The notes under the pieces: model-generated
The model's database searches: none
Told to the model about the DNA's origin: nothing
The model's input: only the letters and a program-made list of their open reading frames with translations
Part shown: in pieces, positions 38,892 through 48,472 of the stretch
Layout: every line of letters starts with the position of its first letter
How positions within the stretch are numbered: position 1 is the stretch's first letter
Source: Bacteroidetes bacterium HGW-Bacteroidetes-1
Lineage (GTDB): Bacteria; Bacteroidota; Bacteroidia; Bacteroidales; F082
Direction of reading: 5' to 3'
Assembly (NCBI GenBank): GCA_002842755.1
Contig: PHDU01000016.1
Location: 1-61,361 of the forward strand
DNA: 61,361 nucleotides
Translations under genes and position numbers: made by a program

Positions 38892-39839
38892 TTAAAATAC
38901 ACTAATTTTAACGTAACGTTTTGGGTTGAGACGAATATCTTCAAGTAGATTATTGAGTTCCTCAGCAGATTTTTCCAGTTGAAAATAAAGGGTGTCATTT
39001 TTTAAGATTTGTCCCATCGTTCCCTGACCCTTATTGACTGATTCGAGCAAACGGCTTAATTCAGCTAAGGAAACGTCGGCATTCCTGATTGCTGACCCAA
39101 TATTTGCACTTACCAACGTATCAGAGAAATTTGCCATATTGCTGAGCATTCTGGTTATTTCATTGTTGTTTTGCTCAAGATTACGTGTGATGAGTTCAAC
39201 ATTATACAAAATGGAAGCAAGCCGGGATTGTTCCTGTCCAACAAAAATGTCGATGGTAGCTGTGGTTTTTTCGAGATTTTTAATTGTGGCAGATATGTTC
39301 TGCAGGCTTGAAAAAATGTTATCTTTTGCATTTTCATTTAAAATTGTTTGCATGATAACAACAAGTGAATCAAGTGAAGAGAGCAAAGTTTCGGCTTTGT
39401 TTTTAAGAGGAAGTACCTGAGCATTGACTTCGTCCATAAGACTGGCTTCGATAGATGACATAAGTGTATCGTTTGGCTGCAGAAACGTTTTTGAAGTCCC
39501 CAACTGAAGTTCAATTGCTTTTGAGCCCATTAAGTCAGAACTAAAGATTCGTGCAATACTATTGTCAGGTACCGGAAAATTATTGGTAAGGGCAATCTGA
39601 ACCACAAGACTACCACTCAAATCCGGATTGAAGTATATATCTCTTATTTGACCCACTCTTAACCCATTAATAACAACAGGATTACTTCTGATGAGTCCGT
39701 TTACTTCACTATATTCAATGTAGTAAAGATTTTCATTGTTAAAAATGTCTTTTCCTTTCAAAAAATTGAAGCCCCAGATAAACAAAAGGAGTGCAAGAAT
39801 AAAAGACAATGCTATGATGTAGAGTTTTTTGTTTTTCAA
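38892..39839 (-). CDS. mlaD: MCE/MlaD-family lipid-transport protein
   Basis: A protein of about 315 residues anchored by one N-terminal helix (IIALSFILALLLFIWGFNFLKGKDIF), followed by a single MCE domain (YYIEYSEVNGLIRSNPVVINGLRVGQIRDI onward) and a long helical tail with coiled-coil character. It should be the substrate-binding hexamer of an Mla-type phospholipid transporter. I place the start at TTG 39839 rather than the frame's first TTG (39914), because a consensus promoter with predicted start near 39890 lies between them; no ATG is available before the helix. The usual MlaE/MlaF genes are not next to it. Confidence 0.85.
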   Translation of the reverse strand: MKNKKLYIIALSFILALLLFIWGFNFLKGKDIFNNENLYYIEYSEVNGLIRSNPVVINGLRVGQIRDIYFNPDLSGSLVVQIALTNNFPVPDNSIARIFSSDLMGSKAIELQLGTSKTFLQPNDTLMSSIEASLMDEVNAQVLPLKNKAETLLSSLDSLVVIMQTILNENAKDNIFSSLQNISATIKNLEKTTATIDIFVGQEQSRLASILYNVELITRNLEQNNNEITRMLSNMANFSDTLVSANIGSAIRNADVSLAELSRLLESVNKGQGTMGQILKNDTLYFQLEKSAEELNNLLEDIRLNPKRYVKISVF

Positions 39840-39896
39840 AATAGGTAATATTAATGAAATAATAGTAATCGAAAAAACGATTCTAAACTTTGTTTG

Positions 39897-39928
39897 CAAA
39901 GATAATATAAACAAACGAAAACTGTCAA
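39897..39928 (-). promoter_or_regulatory. Promoter of the MCE protein gene
   Basis: On the minus strand TTG (39928-39926), 21 bases, then TATCTTTG (39904-39897). It lies inside the longest open frame, so translation must begin further in. Confidence 0.6.
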
Positions 39929-40075
39929 CTGGCTATTGTTTGATCAATCTTGATGTATTGATTTATGGTTTTAAATTTTGTGTTTTATGTAAGTATGTTC
40001 TTGATTTAACTTTTTATGGCTGTTAATTCATTTTGTCTCAAGAAATAATCCCTGCTATTTTTACTGCTATAAAAG

Positions 40076-41329
40076 CTATTTCTTTATCTTCTCCGCTTCA
40101 TCAATTCGGATTCGTTTGCCATTATAAAATGCAACTACAAAAGCATCTTCATATCCTTTGTTTCTCATCCTATTTTGATATGCAACCGCTTCAGCAAATG
40201 TCTTGAAATTGCCCGACGTATATTTGAAAAGTCCATCATGAAAATATATTTCAATGTTGCTCAAAGCACTAAAACGTTTATCTGAAAGAGGAAATTCACG
40301 TGTAAAGGTTGCAAATTGAACTTTATAAATAAGCTCCGTCTTTTTAACTGCTTCATTTGATGATTTTTCCTGGGTTGAAGATGGAGTAGGTGGCCTGGTT
40401 TTTATTGTCTCTTTTTCAGATTGTATGTTCTCTGTAGCTTCTTTCGGTTTCTGCACTAACACTTCTTCCCATTCGGCAGGCAAATTTAATGGTTTGGTAT
40501 TATCGCGTTCAAATTTTGTCTTATACTCTTTAAAGGCCCTGTAAATTGCTGAGGCCATATAAACCTTTCCTTCTTCCGAAATAAGAAAAGCTTCTTCGGC
40601 CGGATTGGTGATAAACCCCAGTTCTACAAGGATGCTTGGCATTGCAGTACGATACAAAACCAAAAAACCCGCTTGCTGAACACTTCTGTCCTTCCGGCCT
40701 ACTCGTTTAGAGAACTGTTCCTGAACCTGCTGTGCCAATATTAAACTTTGATGTTTGTTCTGGCTTTGATAAAGCGACAATGCAATGTATGCAGCGGTAC
40801 TGTTGGGGTCGAACCCTCCGTACTCATCACTGGCGTTTTCTTCGAGTAAAATCGCTGCATTTTCAAGTTTTGCAACTTCAAGATTAGCGTTGGTGCGATG
40901 CTCGCCCATTACGAAAGTCTCAGCACCATAAACACGTATGTCCTTTGCGGCATTACAATGAATTGAAATGAAAACATCTGCATCATTTTCGTTGGCTATT
41001 GCTGCACGCCTGTGTAACTCAATAAACTGATCACGGCTTCGGGTGTACACTATTTTTACATCGGGAAGATTTTGTTTAATATAACTCCCAACTTTCAGCG
41101 CTACATCAAGCGTTATATCTTTTTCTTTGGATTTTTTTCCAACAGCCCCCGGATCGCGACCTCCATGGCCAGCATCAATAACTACAGTTCTGATTTTACT
41201 TCCCTTTTGTGCATGAAGATGAATGGGACTTATAATTAACAACAGCACAACAATCACGCTCACTATTCGTTCAAGTGGTGTAGTTCTGGTAATCATTTTT
41301 TGGAAGTATATTTGCACTTTGAAAAACAT
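40076..41329 (-). CDS. N-acetylmuramoyl-L-alanine amidase with SPOR-like tail
   Basis: A 417-residue zinc amidase that cuts the bond between MurNAc and the peptide, needed to separate daughter cells. After an N-terminal hydrophobic signal, the Amidase_3 domain covers about 45-265: VVIDAGHGGRDPGAVG (zinc His and Glu-side motif), VYTRSRDQFIELHRRAAIAN, FISIHCNAA, and the late SILVELGFITNPAEE with catalytic Glu. A linker rich in Pro, Ser and Lys is followed by a C-terminal SPOR-like domain (about 335-410), which binds denuded glycans. ATG 41329 is used; ATG 41296 would give a more usual signal peptide. Confidence 0.92.
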   Translation of the reverse strand: MFFKVQIYFQKMITRTTPLERIVSVIVVLLLIISPIHLHAQKGSKIRTVVIDAGHGGRDPGAVGKKSKEKDITLDVALKVGSYIKQNLPDVKIVYTRSRDQFIELHRRAAIANENDADVFISIHCNAAKDIRVYGAETFVMGEHRTNANLEVAKLENAAILLEENASDEYGGFDPNSTAAYIALSLYQSQNKHQSLILAQQVQEQFSKRVGRKDRSVQQAGFLVLYRTAMPSILVELGFITNPAEEAFLISEEGKVYMASAIYRAFKEYKTKFERDNTKPLNLPAEWEEVLVQKPKEATENIQSEKETIKTRPPTPSSTQEKSSNEAVKKTELIYKVQFATFTREFPLSDKRFSALSNIEIYFHDGLFKYTSGNFKTFAEAVAYQNRMRNKGYEDAFVVAFYNGKRIRIDEAEKIKK

Positions 41330-41343
41330 ATCTCAATTTGCTA

Positions 41344-41351
41344 CAAATTTA
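41344..41351 (-). promoter_or_regulatory. -7 element of the amidase gene
   Basis: On the minus strand TAAATTTG, 15 bases before ATG 41329. The same divergent region has TATATTTG on the plus strand (41307-41314), which may serve lptD. Confidence 0.35.
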
Positions 41352-41391
41352 ATCTGAAACCACATTGTTAATACCTGTCCTTCAAGTAAAA

Positions 41392-44082
41392 ATGTTAACA
41401 TTACAATGGTTGAAAATGCTTATGCTTCTCTCAATCCTTGCAGTGTTCTCAAAACTTCAGGCCGAAAACACGGTTTCATCATTTGTTAACGGACACATTA
41501 GCAACTTATTATTCCAGCCTGACACATTTGAATTAAAGCATGACACACTTATTAGAACTATTTCAGATAGTTTGAATATTCATGTAACAGATACCATACC
41601 AAAAATAGATTCTCTGGTAAAGCAATCAAAAAATGTCATTGAATCAAAAGTTGAGCGCTCTGCACAGGATTCTATCGTACAGGATTTAAAAAACAAAAAG
41701 GTATTTCTCTATGGTAACGCCATTGTCATATATGGCGATATCAAATTGGAAGCTGCCTACATTGAATTTAGTTTCGAAACCAATCAGGTTTATGCCCGGG
41801 GAGTAATTGACTCAACAGGAAAAGTTAACGGAACACCCCGTTTTACTGATAAAACACAAACTTTTGAATCAAAAGAAATTAACTATAACTTCAATACCAA
41901 GAAGGGACTTATAAGCAGCGTGGTTACTGAGGATGGCGCAGGATTTCTCCACGGTCAGCAGGTAAAAAAAATGGCTGATAACTCCATCAATATCCATTCG
42001 GGATCATACACTACCTGCAATGATAAAGAACACCCTCATTTTGAGTTTCGTTTTGCCAAATCAAAAGTTATTCCTGATAACAAGATTGTTACAGGTCCTG
42101 TTTATCTCGTTATTGAAGGAATGCCCACTCCTCTAGCACTCCCTTTTGCCATGTTTCCAAACAAGAGTGGACAACGATCAGGTATCCGGATGCCAACTTA
42201 CAACGAATCGCCAACCCGTGGTTTTTATTTCGAAAATGGCGGATATTATTTTGCCATTAATGACAATATGGATATCGATATTTTAGGTGATATTTATACA
42301 CGAGGAAGCTGGGCTTTTAAACCTACTTTTCGATACACCAAGCGTTATAAATATAGCGGTAACCTTAACACAAGTTATGCAATCAACATTACTGGCGTTG
42401 AAGGTGCCTCTGACTATAATAAAAGCCGCGACTTTCGTATTCGTTGGACGCATCAGCAAGATCCTAAAGCACATCCATCGAGCAGGTTCAGCGCAAATGT
42501 AAATATTGTAAGTAGTAATTTTAATACATACAATCCTGTTAATACTGAAAGCTTTCTTAGCAATGAGTTTCAATCATCCATCGCGTATCAAACCAATTGG
42601 AACAATAAATATTTTCTTACGGTAAACGCCAGTCACAGACAAAATACCAAAACTAAAATTGTAAATGTTACCTTGCCCAGTCTTACTTTTAACACAAACA
42701 GAATCAATCCTTTGAAGAAGAAAAGCATTGGCAAACCCAAATGGTATGAAGAACTGAATCTGGGTTATACGATGAAAGCAGAAAATAGTATTTCACTTCC
42801 TGATAGTTTACTTTTTAAACCTGATGCAGTAAAACAACTTAGAAATGGGATTCAACACACAATCCCAATCAACCTGCCTCTAAAGATTTTAAAACACTTT
42901 TCGCTTACCAATTCTATCAACATTACGGATAGGATGTATTTTGACCAAAAAAGGAAATTCTGGTCAAATGATACCCTCTTTCAGAATAATGACACCATTG
43001 TAGGTTATCTGAAGACTGACACCATTTCAGGATTCAACAATGTGCTGGATTTCAATGTTTCAACCAATCTGTCAACGAAGTTTTATGGGATGGTGCTGTT
43101 CAAAAAAGGACCTGTTCGGGCAATCCGACATGTTGTAACACCAAGAGTAGGGTTTAGCTATACACCAAAATTTTCTGATCCATATTGGGGTTATTACGAT
43201 AGTTATATAGATGGTCAGGGTATTGAGCAGGTTTATTCCAGGTACGATGGGGCGATTTTTGGTTCGCCTCCCAAAGACGTCTCAGGGCGTATCAGCTTTG
43301 GTTTCAGCAATAATCTTGAAATTAAGGTACAATCAAAAAAAGATACTATTTCCGGAGTGAAGAAAATTGCTTTGATTGAAGATCTGACACTTTCGGGAAG
43401 CTATGACATTGCTCGTGACTCTCTCAATCTTTCCTACATAACCATGAGTGGACGTACGCGACTTTTCAAGAACTTAAATATACAGTATTCAAGTAGCTAT
43501 GATCCTTATGTGTTGGATTCAAATGGCCGTCAGATCAATCAGTTTGAATGGAATGTTAACAAACGTCTTTTGAGGAAAAATCAGGCAACATGGAACTTTG
43601 GAGCAAGTTGGAATTTAAGTCAGAAAGATTTTGCTAAAACGCCGCCTAAAAAAGCACCACCAGAAACAATTATGGCTTCTGAAGCCGAAATAAACGAAAT
43701 TAACAAAAATCCTGAAGACTATGTTGACTGGAGTACTCCCTGGTCACTGTCTATCAACTATAATCTGCGCTATTCCAATAACATCAGTTACATGAATTAT
43801 ATTCCTTCTACAGATAAAAAAGTTGTTCAGACACTTGGATTTTCAGGTGAAATAAACCTTACCTCTAAATGGAAACTTACAGCCCAGTCGGGTTGGGATT
43901 TTGAAGCAAAAGGACTTTCCTATACTTCTGTAAATATTTATCGCGACCTGCATTGCTGGGAAATGCGCTTTGGGTGGATACCACTTGGCTACCGTAAAAG
44001 CTGGAATTTCTCCATTAATGTCAAATCAACTGTATTGCAGGATCTGAAACTTACAAAGAAAAAGGATTTCAGGGATATTTAG
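41392..44082 (+). CDS. lptD: LptD-like LPS-assembly outer-membrane protein
   Basis: An 896-residue outer-membrane protein. A signal peptide (LMLLSILAVFSKLQA) is followed by an OstA/LptA-like jellyroll (about 85-230, IVIYGDIKLEAAYIEFSFETNQVYARGVID) and a large C-terminal beta-barrel with many alternating aromatic strands. PTPLALPFAMFPNKSGQRSGIRMPTY (about 250) is the conserved junction seen in putative LptD proteins of this phylum. It should insert LPS in the outer leaflet. I use ATG 41392; the frame opens at TTG 41365. No lptE is adjacent. Confidence 0.9.
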   Translation: MLTLQWLKMLMLLSILAVFSKLQAENTVSSFVNGHISNLLFQPDTFELKHDTLIRTISDSLNIHVTDTIPKIDSLVKQSKNVIESKVERSAQDSIVQDLKNKKVFLYGNAIVIYGDIKLEAAYIEFSFETNQVYARGVIDSTGKVNGTPRFTDKTQTFESKEINYNFNTKKGLISSVVTEDGAGFLHGQQVKKMADNSINIHSGSYTTCNDKEHPHFEFRFAKSKVIPDNKIVTGPVYLVIEGMPTPLALPFAMFPNKSGQRSGIRMPTYNESPTRGFYFENGGYYFAINDNMDIDILGDIYTRGSWAFKPTFRYTKRYKYSGNLNTSYAINITGVEGASDYNKSRDFRIRWTHQQDPKAHPSSRFSANVNIVSSNFNTYNPVNTESFLSNEFQSSIAYQTNWNNKYFLTVNASHRQNTKTKIVNVTLPSLTFNTNRINPLKKKSIGKPKWYEELNLGYTMKAENSISLPDSLLFKPDAVKQLRNGIQHTIPINLPLKILKHFSLTNSINITDRMYFDQKRKFWSNDTLFQNNDTIVGYLKTDTISGFNNVLDFNVSTNLSTKFYGMVLFKKGPVRAIRHVVTPRVGFSYTPKFSDPYWGYYDSYIDGQGIEQVYSRYDGAIFGSPPKDVSGRISFGFSNNLEIKVQSKKDTISGVKKIALIEDLTLSGSYDIARDSLNLSYITMSGRTRLFKNLNIQYSSSYDPYVLDSNGRQINQFEWNVNKRLLRKNQATWNFGASWNLSQKDFAKTPPKKAPPETIMASEAEINEINKNPEDYVDWSTPWSLSINYNLRYSNNISYMNYIPSTDKKVVQTLGFSGEINLTSKWKLTAQSGWDFEAKGLSYTSVNIYRDLHCWEMRFGWIPLGYRKSWNFSINVKSTVLQDLKLTKKKDFRDI

Positions 44083-44179
44083 ATTATTAAAAGAATCCTA
44101 CCCTCAATGGTATAATTATGAATCGAATCTTCTGAAAAGAATACAGTTCTATTTTCTTAATTAATTGTATTCTTATCGG

Positions 44180-44187
44180 TATATTTG
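44180..44187 (+). promoter_or_regulatory. -7 element of ridA
   Basis: TATATTTG, 17 bases before ATG 44204 and inside the longer open frame that begins with TTG at 44165. Confidence 0.5.
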
Positions 44188-44203
44188 TAAAAAAAATTCC
44201 AAC

Positions 44204-44581
44204 ATGAAAAATATTATCAGTACACGCAATGCTCCCGGTGCAATTGGTCCTTATAGCCAGGCTGTGGAAGTTAATGGCATGCTGTTCATTTCAGGACAAA
44301 TTCCAATTGATCCGGTAACCGGAAAAGTTGTTGAAGGTAATATCACTGTTCAGACTGAACAGGTAATGAAAAACATTGGAGCCATCCTTGAAGCCGCAGG
44401 CTACAACTTTGATCATGTAGTTAAATCAACCTGTTTACTAAGTGATATGGCCGATTTTGCAGCAATGAACGTTGTCTATGGCAGGCATTATCATCATCAA
44501 CCTCCGGCCAGGGCTGCCTTTGCTGTAAAGACTCTTCCGCTCAATGTTTTAATTGAAATTGAAACGATAGCAATAAAATAA
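44204..44581 (+). CDS. ridA: RidA-family 2-iminobutanoate/2-iminopropanoate deaminase
   Basis: A 125-residue YjgF/RidA protein that hydrolyses reactive imines formed by pyridoxal-dependent dehydratases. Marks are GAIGPYSQAVEVNGMLFISGQIP, TEQVMKNIGAILEAAG, and the PPARAAFAV segment with the substrate-binding Arg, followed by LIEIETIAIK. Start set at ATG 44204 because the -7 element lies just upstream and the resulting length is standard. It converges with pabA; only 7 bases separate the stop codons. Confidence 0.93.
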   Translation: MKNIISTRNAPGAIGPYSQAVEVNGMLFISGQIPIDPVTGKVVEGNITVQTEQVMKNIGAILEAAGYNFDHVVKSTCLLSDMADFAAMNVVYGRHYHHQPPARAAFAVKTLPLNVLIEIETIAIK

Positions 44582-44588
44582 TTTGATT

Positions 44589-45167
44589 TTATTTTTGAAG
44601 TAACCAGTTCCTGATTATCTTTTCTCCTCCTTGCGTCATATAAGATTCAGGATGAAATTGCACCCCAAAAACGGATAAATATCTGTGTTTAATTGCCATT
44701 ATCTCTCCCTCTTTGTCGGCTGCAATTACAATTAAATCCTCAGGTAAACCTTCTTTGTCAACCACCCATGAATGATATCTTCCGCAAGGAAAGCTCTTTT
44801 TGGATCCCCTGAAAAGTGTTTCATCGTCAGAAGTGAGATAAACCAATTTTTTCATACCATGCATGCAGTTCTTTAACTGCTTTAGTTTTGCTCCTAAGTG
44901 TAATGCAAGTGCCTGATGACCTAAGCAAACACCAAGCATTGGAACATTTCCGGCAAAAAAAGCAATCAGTTCCATGAGTTTTCCTGATTCTGTGGGCAAC
45001 CCAGGCCCGGGTGATATCAATACTTTGTCAAAATGTTTGGGTAGATTTTCAGGGGAGATATCATTTGGAACAATTGTTAAAGTATGCTCTACTCCACACT
45101 CCCTCAAAAGCTGCACTAGATTATAGGTGAAAGAGTCATAATTATCAATGAGCAATACCTTGAGCAT
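44589..45167 (-). CDS. pabA: Anthranilate/aminodeoxychorismate synthase glutaminase subunit
   Basis: A 192-residue class I glutamine amidotransferase of the TrpG/PabA type, supplying ammonia to TrpE or PabB. It starts MLKVLLIDNYDSFTYNLVQLL, has the SPGPGLP loop, the nucleophile in GVCLGHQAL (Cys about 79) and the His-Glu pair in FGVQFHPES. I chose ATG 45167 rather than 45200 because the -7 element TACTTTTG lies between the two. No trpE, pabB or other folate/tryptophan gene is nearby, and sequence alone does not decide between the TrpG and PabA roles; many bacteria use one protein for both. Confidence 0.9.
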   Translation of the reverse strand: MLKVLLIDNYDSFTYNLVQLLRECGVEHTLTIVPNDISPENLPKHFDKVLISPGPGLPTESGKLMELIAFFAGNVPMLGVCLGHQALALHLGAKLKQLKNCMHGMKKLVYLTSDDETLFRGSKKSFPCGRYHSWVVDKEGLPEDLIVIAADKEGEIMAIKHRYLSVFGVQFHPESYMTQGGEKIIRNWLLQK

Positions 45168-45182
45168 AAAATAATTTTGGCA

Positions 45183-45190
45183 CAAAAGTA
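45183..45190 (-). promoter_or_regulatory. -7 element of pabA/trpG
   Basis: On the minus strand TACTTTTG, 15 bases before ATG 45167; predicted leader about 10 bases. Confidence 0.5.
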
Positions 45191-45318
45191 CATTTTTCAA
45201 TACAAGAAATATGTACTTTCATAACCTTGATTTTTATGTGAAACTTGATAGACATAAATAAGAAACTTATTGTCTTTTTAGCAATTTATATTAGCGAAAG
45301 CTTATTAATCTCATTTCT

Positions 45319-45732
45319 ATGAAACGTGTGACTTCAATCGGAGGTATTTTCTTTAAATCCAAAAACCCGGAAGCAACAAAAAAATGGTATGCAAATCATC
45401 TTGGGCTGGAAACTGATGACTGGGGAACCAACTTCGAGTGGCGCCAGGCAGAACATCCTGATCGAAAAGGTTTTATGCAGTGGAGCGCTATGGATTGTGA
45501 AAACAATTCTCATATTCCGGAGGATGCGCATTTTATGATTAATTATCGTGTTGAAAATCTGGAATGGCTCGTTAAACAACTGCATGATGAAGGGGTCACA
45601 ATCATTGATGAAATTGAAACTTACGATTATGGAAAATTTATTCATATTCTCGATAACGAAGGAAATAAAGTGGAACTTTGGGAGCCATTTGACGAAAATT
45701 ATGATCGTATTGTGGAAGGCAGAACGAAATGA
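45319..45732 (+). CDS. VOC-family (glyoxalase/dioxygenase-fold) protein
   Basis: A 137-residue protein with two beta-alpha-beta-beta-beta units of the vicinal oxygen chelate fold. The first half has IGGIFFKSKNPEATKKWYANHLGLE and the second half HFMINYRVENLEWLVKQLHDEGVTIIDEIETYDYGKFIHILDNEGNKVELWEP, where the final Glu is a usual metal ligand. The reaction is unknown: the family includes glyoxalases, antibiotic-resistance proteins and isomerases. It has no operon partner; the next gene starts 111 bases later with its own -7 element. Confidence 0.85.
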   Translation: MKRVTSIGGIFFKSKNPEATKKWYANHLGLETDDWGTNFEWRQAEHPDRKGFMQWSAMDCENNSHIPEDAHFMINYRVENLEWLVKQLHDEGVTIIDEIETYDYGKFIHILDNEGNKVELWEPFDENYDRIVEGRTK

Positions 45733-45817
45733 AGTGAATGGCATTTGATTTTAAGAAACATCTTGGAATTTCAATTGTTGTTAAAGCACTAAACTAATTT
45801 TTCTTGGCAGAAATTAG

Positions 45818-45825
45818 TATTTTTG
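45818..45825 (+). promoter_or_regulatory. -7 element of the MBL-fold gene
   Basis: TATTTTTG, 18 bases before the ATG at 45844. Confidence 0.45.
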
Positions 45826-45843
45826 AACCTTAAAGATAAATAA

Positions 45844-46689
45844 ATGAAACTCTACCCTATAGAAACCGGGAATCTTAAATTGGATGGCGGCGCCATGTTT
45901 GGCGTTGTCCCAAAAGTATTGTGGCAAAAAGTGTACCCTTGTGACGAATATAATCTTTGCAATTGGTCCATGCGTTGTCTTTTGATGGTTGATGGTAATC
46001 GTAAAATATTAATTGATAATGGTATAGGCAATAAGCAGGATGAAAAGTGGCTCAGTCATTATTATTTGAATGGCGATGCAACACTTGAAGATTCTCTGGC
46101 GGCAGTAGGTGTTAAGCCTGAAGAAATTACCGATATGATTATCACGCATATGCATTTCGATCATTGCGGGGGCAGTGTGAAATGGAATGTCGCCCGCAGC
46201 GGTTTAGAACTTGCCTTTCCAAATGCCACTTACTGGACCAGTCGTCAGCAATATGAATGGGCAACGCAGCCTAATCGACGTGAAGAAGCCTCCTATCTGA
46301 AGGAAAACATTCTACCCATTCAGGAAAGCGGAAAACTTAAGTTGATTGAAGAAGAAGGCGAATACATTCCTAATATTGTATTCAAACTTTACAACGGACA
46401 TACCGAAGGTCAGTTAATTCCACACATTAATTTTAATGGTAAAACTGTTGTTTTTACTGCAGATCTGATGCCATCGGCAGCACATATTCCAATGCCATGG
46501 ATTATGGCGTATGATACAAGGCCTTTGGAAACACTTGCTGACAAAGAACGTTTTTACAAAGATGCTCTTGCAGACGATTTTATATTGTTTCTTGAGCATG
46601 ATCTTTACAATGAGGCTTGTGTTTTGCACAATACCCCGAAAGGTGTCAGGGTTTTGAAAACGGGAAAACTGGAAGAATTGCTAAGTTAA
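45844..46689 (+). CDS. MBL-fold metallo-hydrolase
   Basis: A 281-residue cytoplasmic metallo-beta-lactamase-fold enzyme. The zinc-binding motif HMHFDHCGG (His 102, His 104, Asp 106, His 107) is intact, with further ligands in NGHTEGQ (about 182), FTADLMPS (about 202) and the FLEHD segment near the C-terminus. No signal peptide. The arrangement resembles the lactonase-like branch of the family (such as AHL lactonases), but the substrate cannot be read from sequence. Converges with the GH5 gene, 19 bases between stops. Confidence 0.88.
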   Translation: MKLYPIETGNLKLDGGAMFGVVPKVLWQKVYPCDEYNLCNWSMRCLLMVDGNRKILIDNGIGNKQDEKWLSHYYLNGDATLEDSLAAVGVKPEEITDMIITHMHFDHCGGSVKWNVARSGLELAFPNATYWTSRQQYEWATQPNRREEASYLKENILPIQESGKLKLIEEEGEYIPNIVFKLYNGHTEGQLIPHINFNGKTVVFTADLMPSAAHIPMPWIMAYDTRPLETLADKERFYKDALADDFILFLEHDLYNEACVLHNTPKGVRVLKTGKLEELLS

Positions 46690-46708
46690 AGCATTATAAA
46701 TTTATTGT

Positions 46709-48472
46709 TTACAGACTCTTGTAAACATCGAAATAGCCCAATTTAAAATCTCCGGTATTGAAAGTTAAGTGCAGTGAATGAATGCCTTCCTGTAGATTTA
46801 ATTTGGTTTGAACCTGAATCCAGTCAGTTTCAAATTCCTGTGAAGGAATTGTCAAAATGCTGAAATTGGAATCGGCTGCCTGAACTTGCATTTCAGCTTC
46901 CAGATGGCCCGGAAGAACCTTGAAAATAAATTCATAACTTCCTGCCACATCAATTTTTAAAGTATATTTTAGCCATTCACCATCCTCAATATCAGAAACA
47001 CAAAATCCGTTTCCGGTTATATCGCTGCTACGCGAAATGTCAACACCATCGTTGCGGTAAAGTCCACCGAGATTATATGCAACCCTGTCGCCACCATCGG
47101 AAATGAAATAATTGGCAAAATCCGTATCAGAATAAGCTGCATCAACCCTTCCCAGATCATAATCAACTGCAAAGATTCGCCCGGGAATTTTATTTTCAGC
47201 ATAAGCCAATGTCGAGTCAGAATAAACCTGTCGGAACAAAGCATCATGATAACCTCTATTAAGTTTGCAGTTTTGCAGTTTGTGATTTTCCGCTAATTGC
47301 ATCAATGCATTGAATGCAGCATCCGGATCGGGTTTACGGTTGTCAACAGGGTTTTTCTGATAGTCCAGAATTTTCTGATAGTCTTCAACCGACTGAACTT
47401 CAATCAGACTTGTTCGGGAATCAAATTTTTTATAAGGCCACCATGCCCATCCTATGTTGTTATTTTCGAATAGCCAGATTGCTTCTGCAAACCATTCATT
47501 TGAATTTTCGCCGGCCTCGCCCATCCATAGAGGCACATCAAACTGATCGCGCATATCAATAAAGCGTTGGATGGATTCAACGCGGTTTCGTTGCCAGTAG
47601 TGATGGAAGGAGTAAACAATCTTCTTATCCCATGGAGGAGTAAGACCGTTGAAATTATTTGCCCAGCCATTACCTTCAATAAAGATGATATGATTGCGGT
47701 CAACCTCCCATATTGCTTGTGTTATTCTGGTAAATAGTTTTTTTATTTCGCTGTTTGATGTGTCATTAATACCGTTTGGATGTTTACCATCTTCGAAACT
47801 CCAATTTGTTTCATTAATGATATCATAACCACCTATCCAAGGTTCATTGGCGTACCGTTGTGCCAGCTTTTGCCACAATGCCACTGTTTTTGCTTTATTT
47901 TCTTCGCTTTCCCAAAGGGCAGGTTTGCCGGGATCATAATCATTGATGTTGGCGTCTTTGCCCTGTCCACCAGGAGCAGCATGCAAGTCGAGGATCAGAT
48001 AAATCTCGTGTTTATTGCACCATTCAAGAAGATTGTCAGTAAGTTCAAACCCTTTATCAACCCATGTTATTTGTCCTTTAACAGGTTCTTCTTCTATTGG
48101 AGGTGTGAAAAGATTATAATGCATTGGAAGTCGGATTGTGTTAAATCCCAACTCTTTGATGTAAATGACATCTTCTTCGGTGATAAAATTATTGAGCCAG
48201 GCTTCATAAAACAATTTCATCTTTTCTTCTCCAACGATGTCGGTATAAAGTTGTTTTAATTTGTGCTGAGGGAAGGTTCCATGCGTTTTCATCATATAGC
48301 TTTCCTGAACCATCCAGTTGCCAAAGTTGATGGCTCGAATAAGGAATAGACCGTTGTTATTCACTATTATTTTGCCCTCCGGACGGAGAAAATCCGTCTT
48401 ATTATAAATACAACTATTTGTAATAAAATATATTACAATAACGATGCTAATGAAACGCATTGATTTCTTCAT
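46709..48472 (-). CDS. GH5-family glycoside hydrolase lipoprotein with CBM6-like C-terminal domain
   Basis: A 587-residue lipoprotein: signal peptide with lipobox ITNSC (Cys 21). The GH5 (cellulase-type) barrel spans about 40-400, with RLPMHYN, DLHAAPGGQ, the acid/base Glu 221 in DIINETNW, and the nucleophile Glu 319 in WMGEAGEN, the two placed as in endoglucanases and exo-beta-glucanases of the family. The C-terminal part (about 430-587, DLGRVDAAYSDTDFANY onward) reads as a CBM6-type carbohydrate-binding module. The substrate is probably a beta-glucan or beta-mannan. It stands alone, with no SusC/SusD pair nearby. Confidence 0.9.
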   Translation of the reverse strand: MKKSMRFISIVIVIYFITNSCIYNKTDFLRPEGKIIVNNNGLFLIRAINFGNWMVQESYMMKTHGTFPQHKLKQLYTDIVGEEKMKLFYEAWLNNFITEEDVIYIKELGFNTIRLPMHYNLFTPPIEEEPVKGQITWVDKGFELTDNLLEWCNKHEIYLILDLHAAPGGQGKDANINDYDPGKPALWESEENKAKTVALWQKLAQRYANEPWIGGYDIINETNWSFEDGKHPNGINDTSNSEIKKLFTRITQAIWEVDRNHIIFIEGNGWANNFNGLTPPWDKKIVYSFHHYWQRNRVESIQRFIDMRDQFDVPLWMGEAGENSNEWFAEAIWLFENNNIGWAWWPYKKFDSRTSLIEVQSVEDYQKILDYQKNPVDNRKPDPDAAFNALMQLAENHKLQNCKLNRGYHDALFRQVYSDSTLAYAENKIPGRIFAVDYDLGRVDAAYSDTDFANYFISDGGDRVAYNLGGLYRNDGVDISRSSDITGNGFCVSDIEDGEWLKYTLKIDVAGSYEFIFKVLPGHLEAEMQVQAADSNFSILTIPSQEFETDWIQVQTKLNLQEGIHSLHLTFNTGDFKLGYFDVYKSL

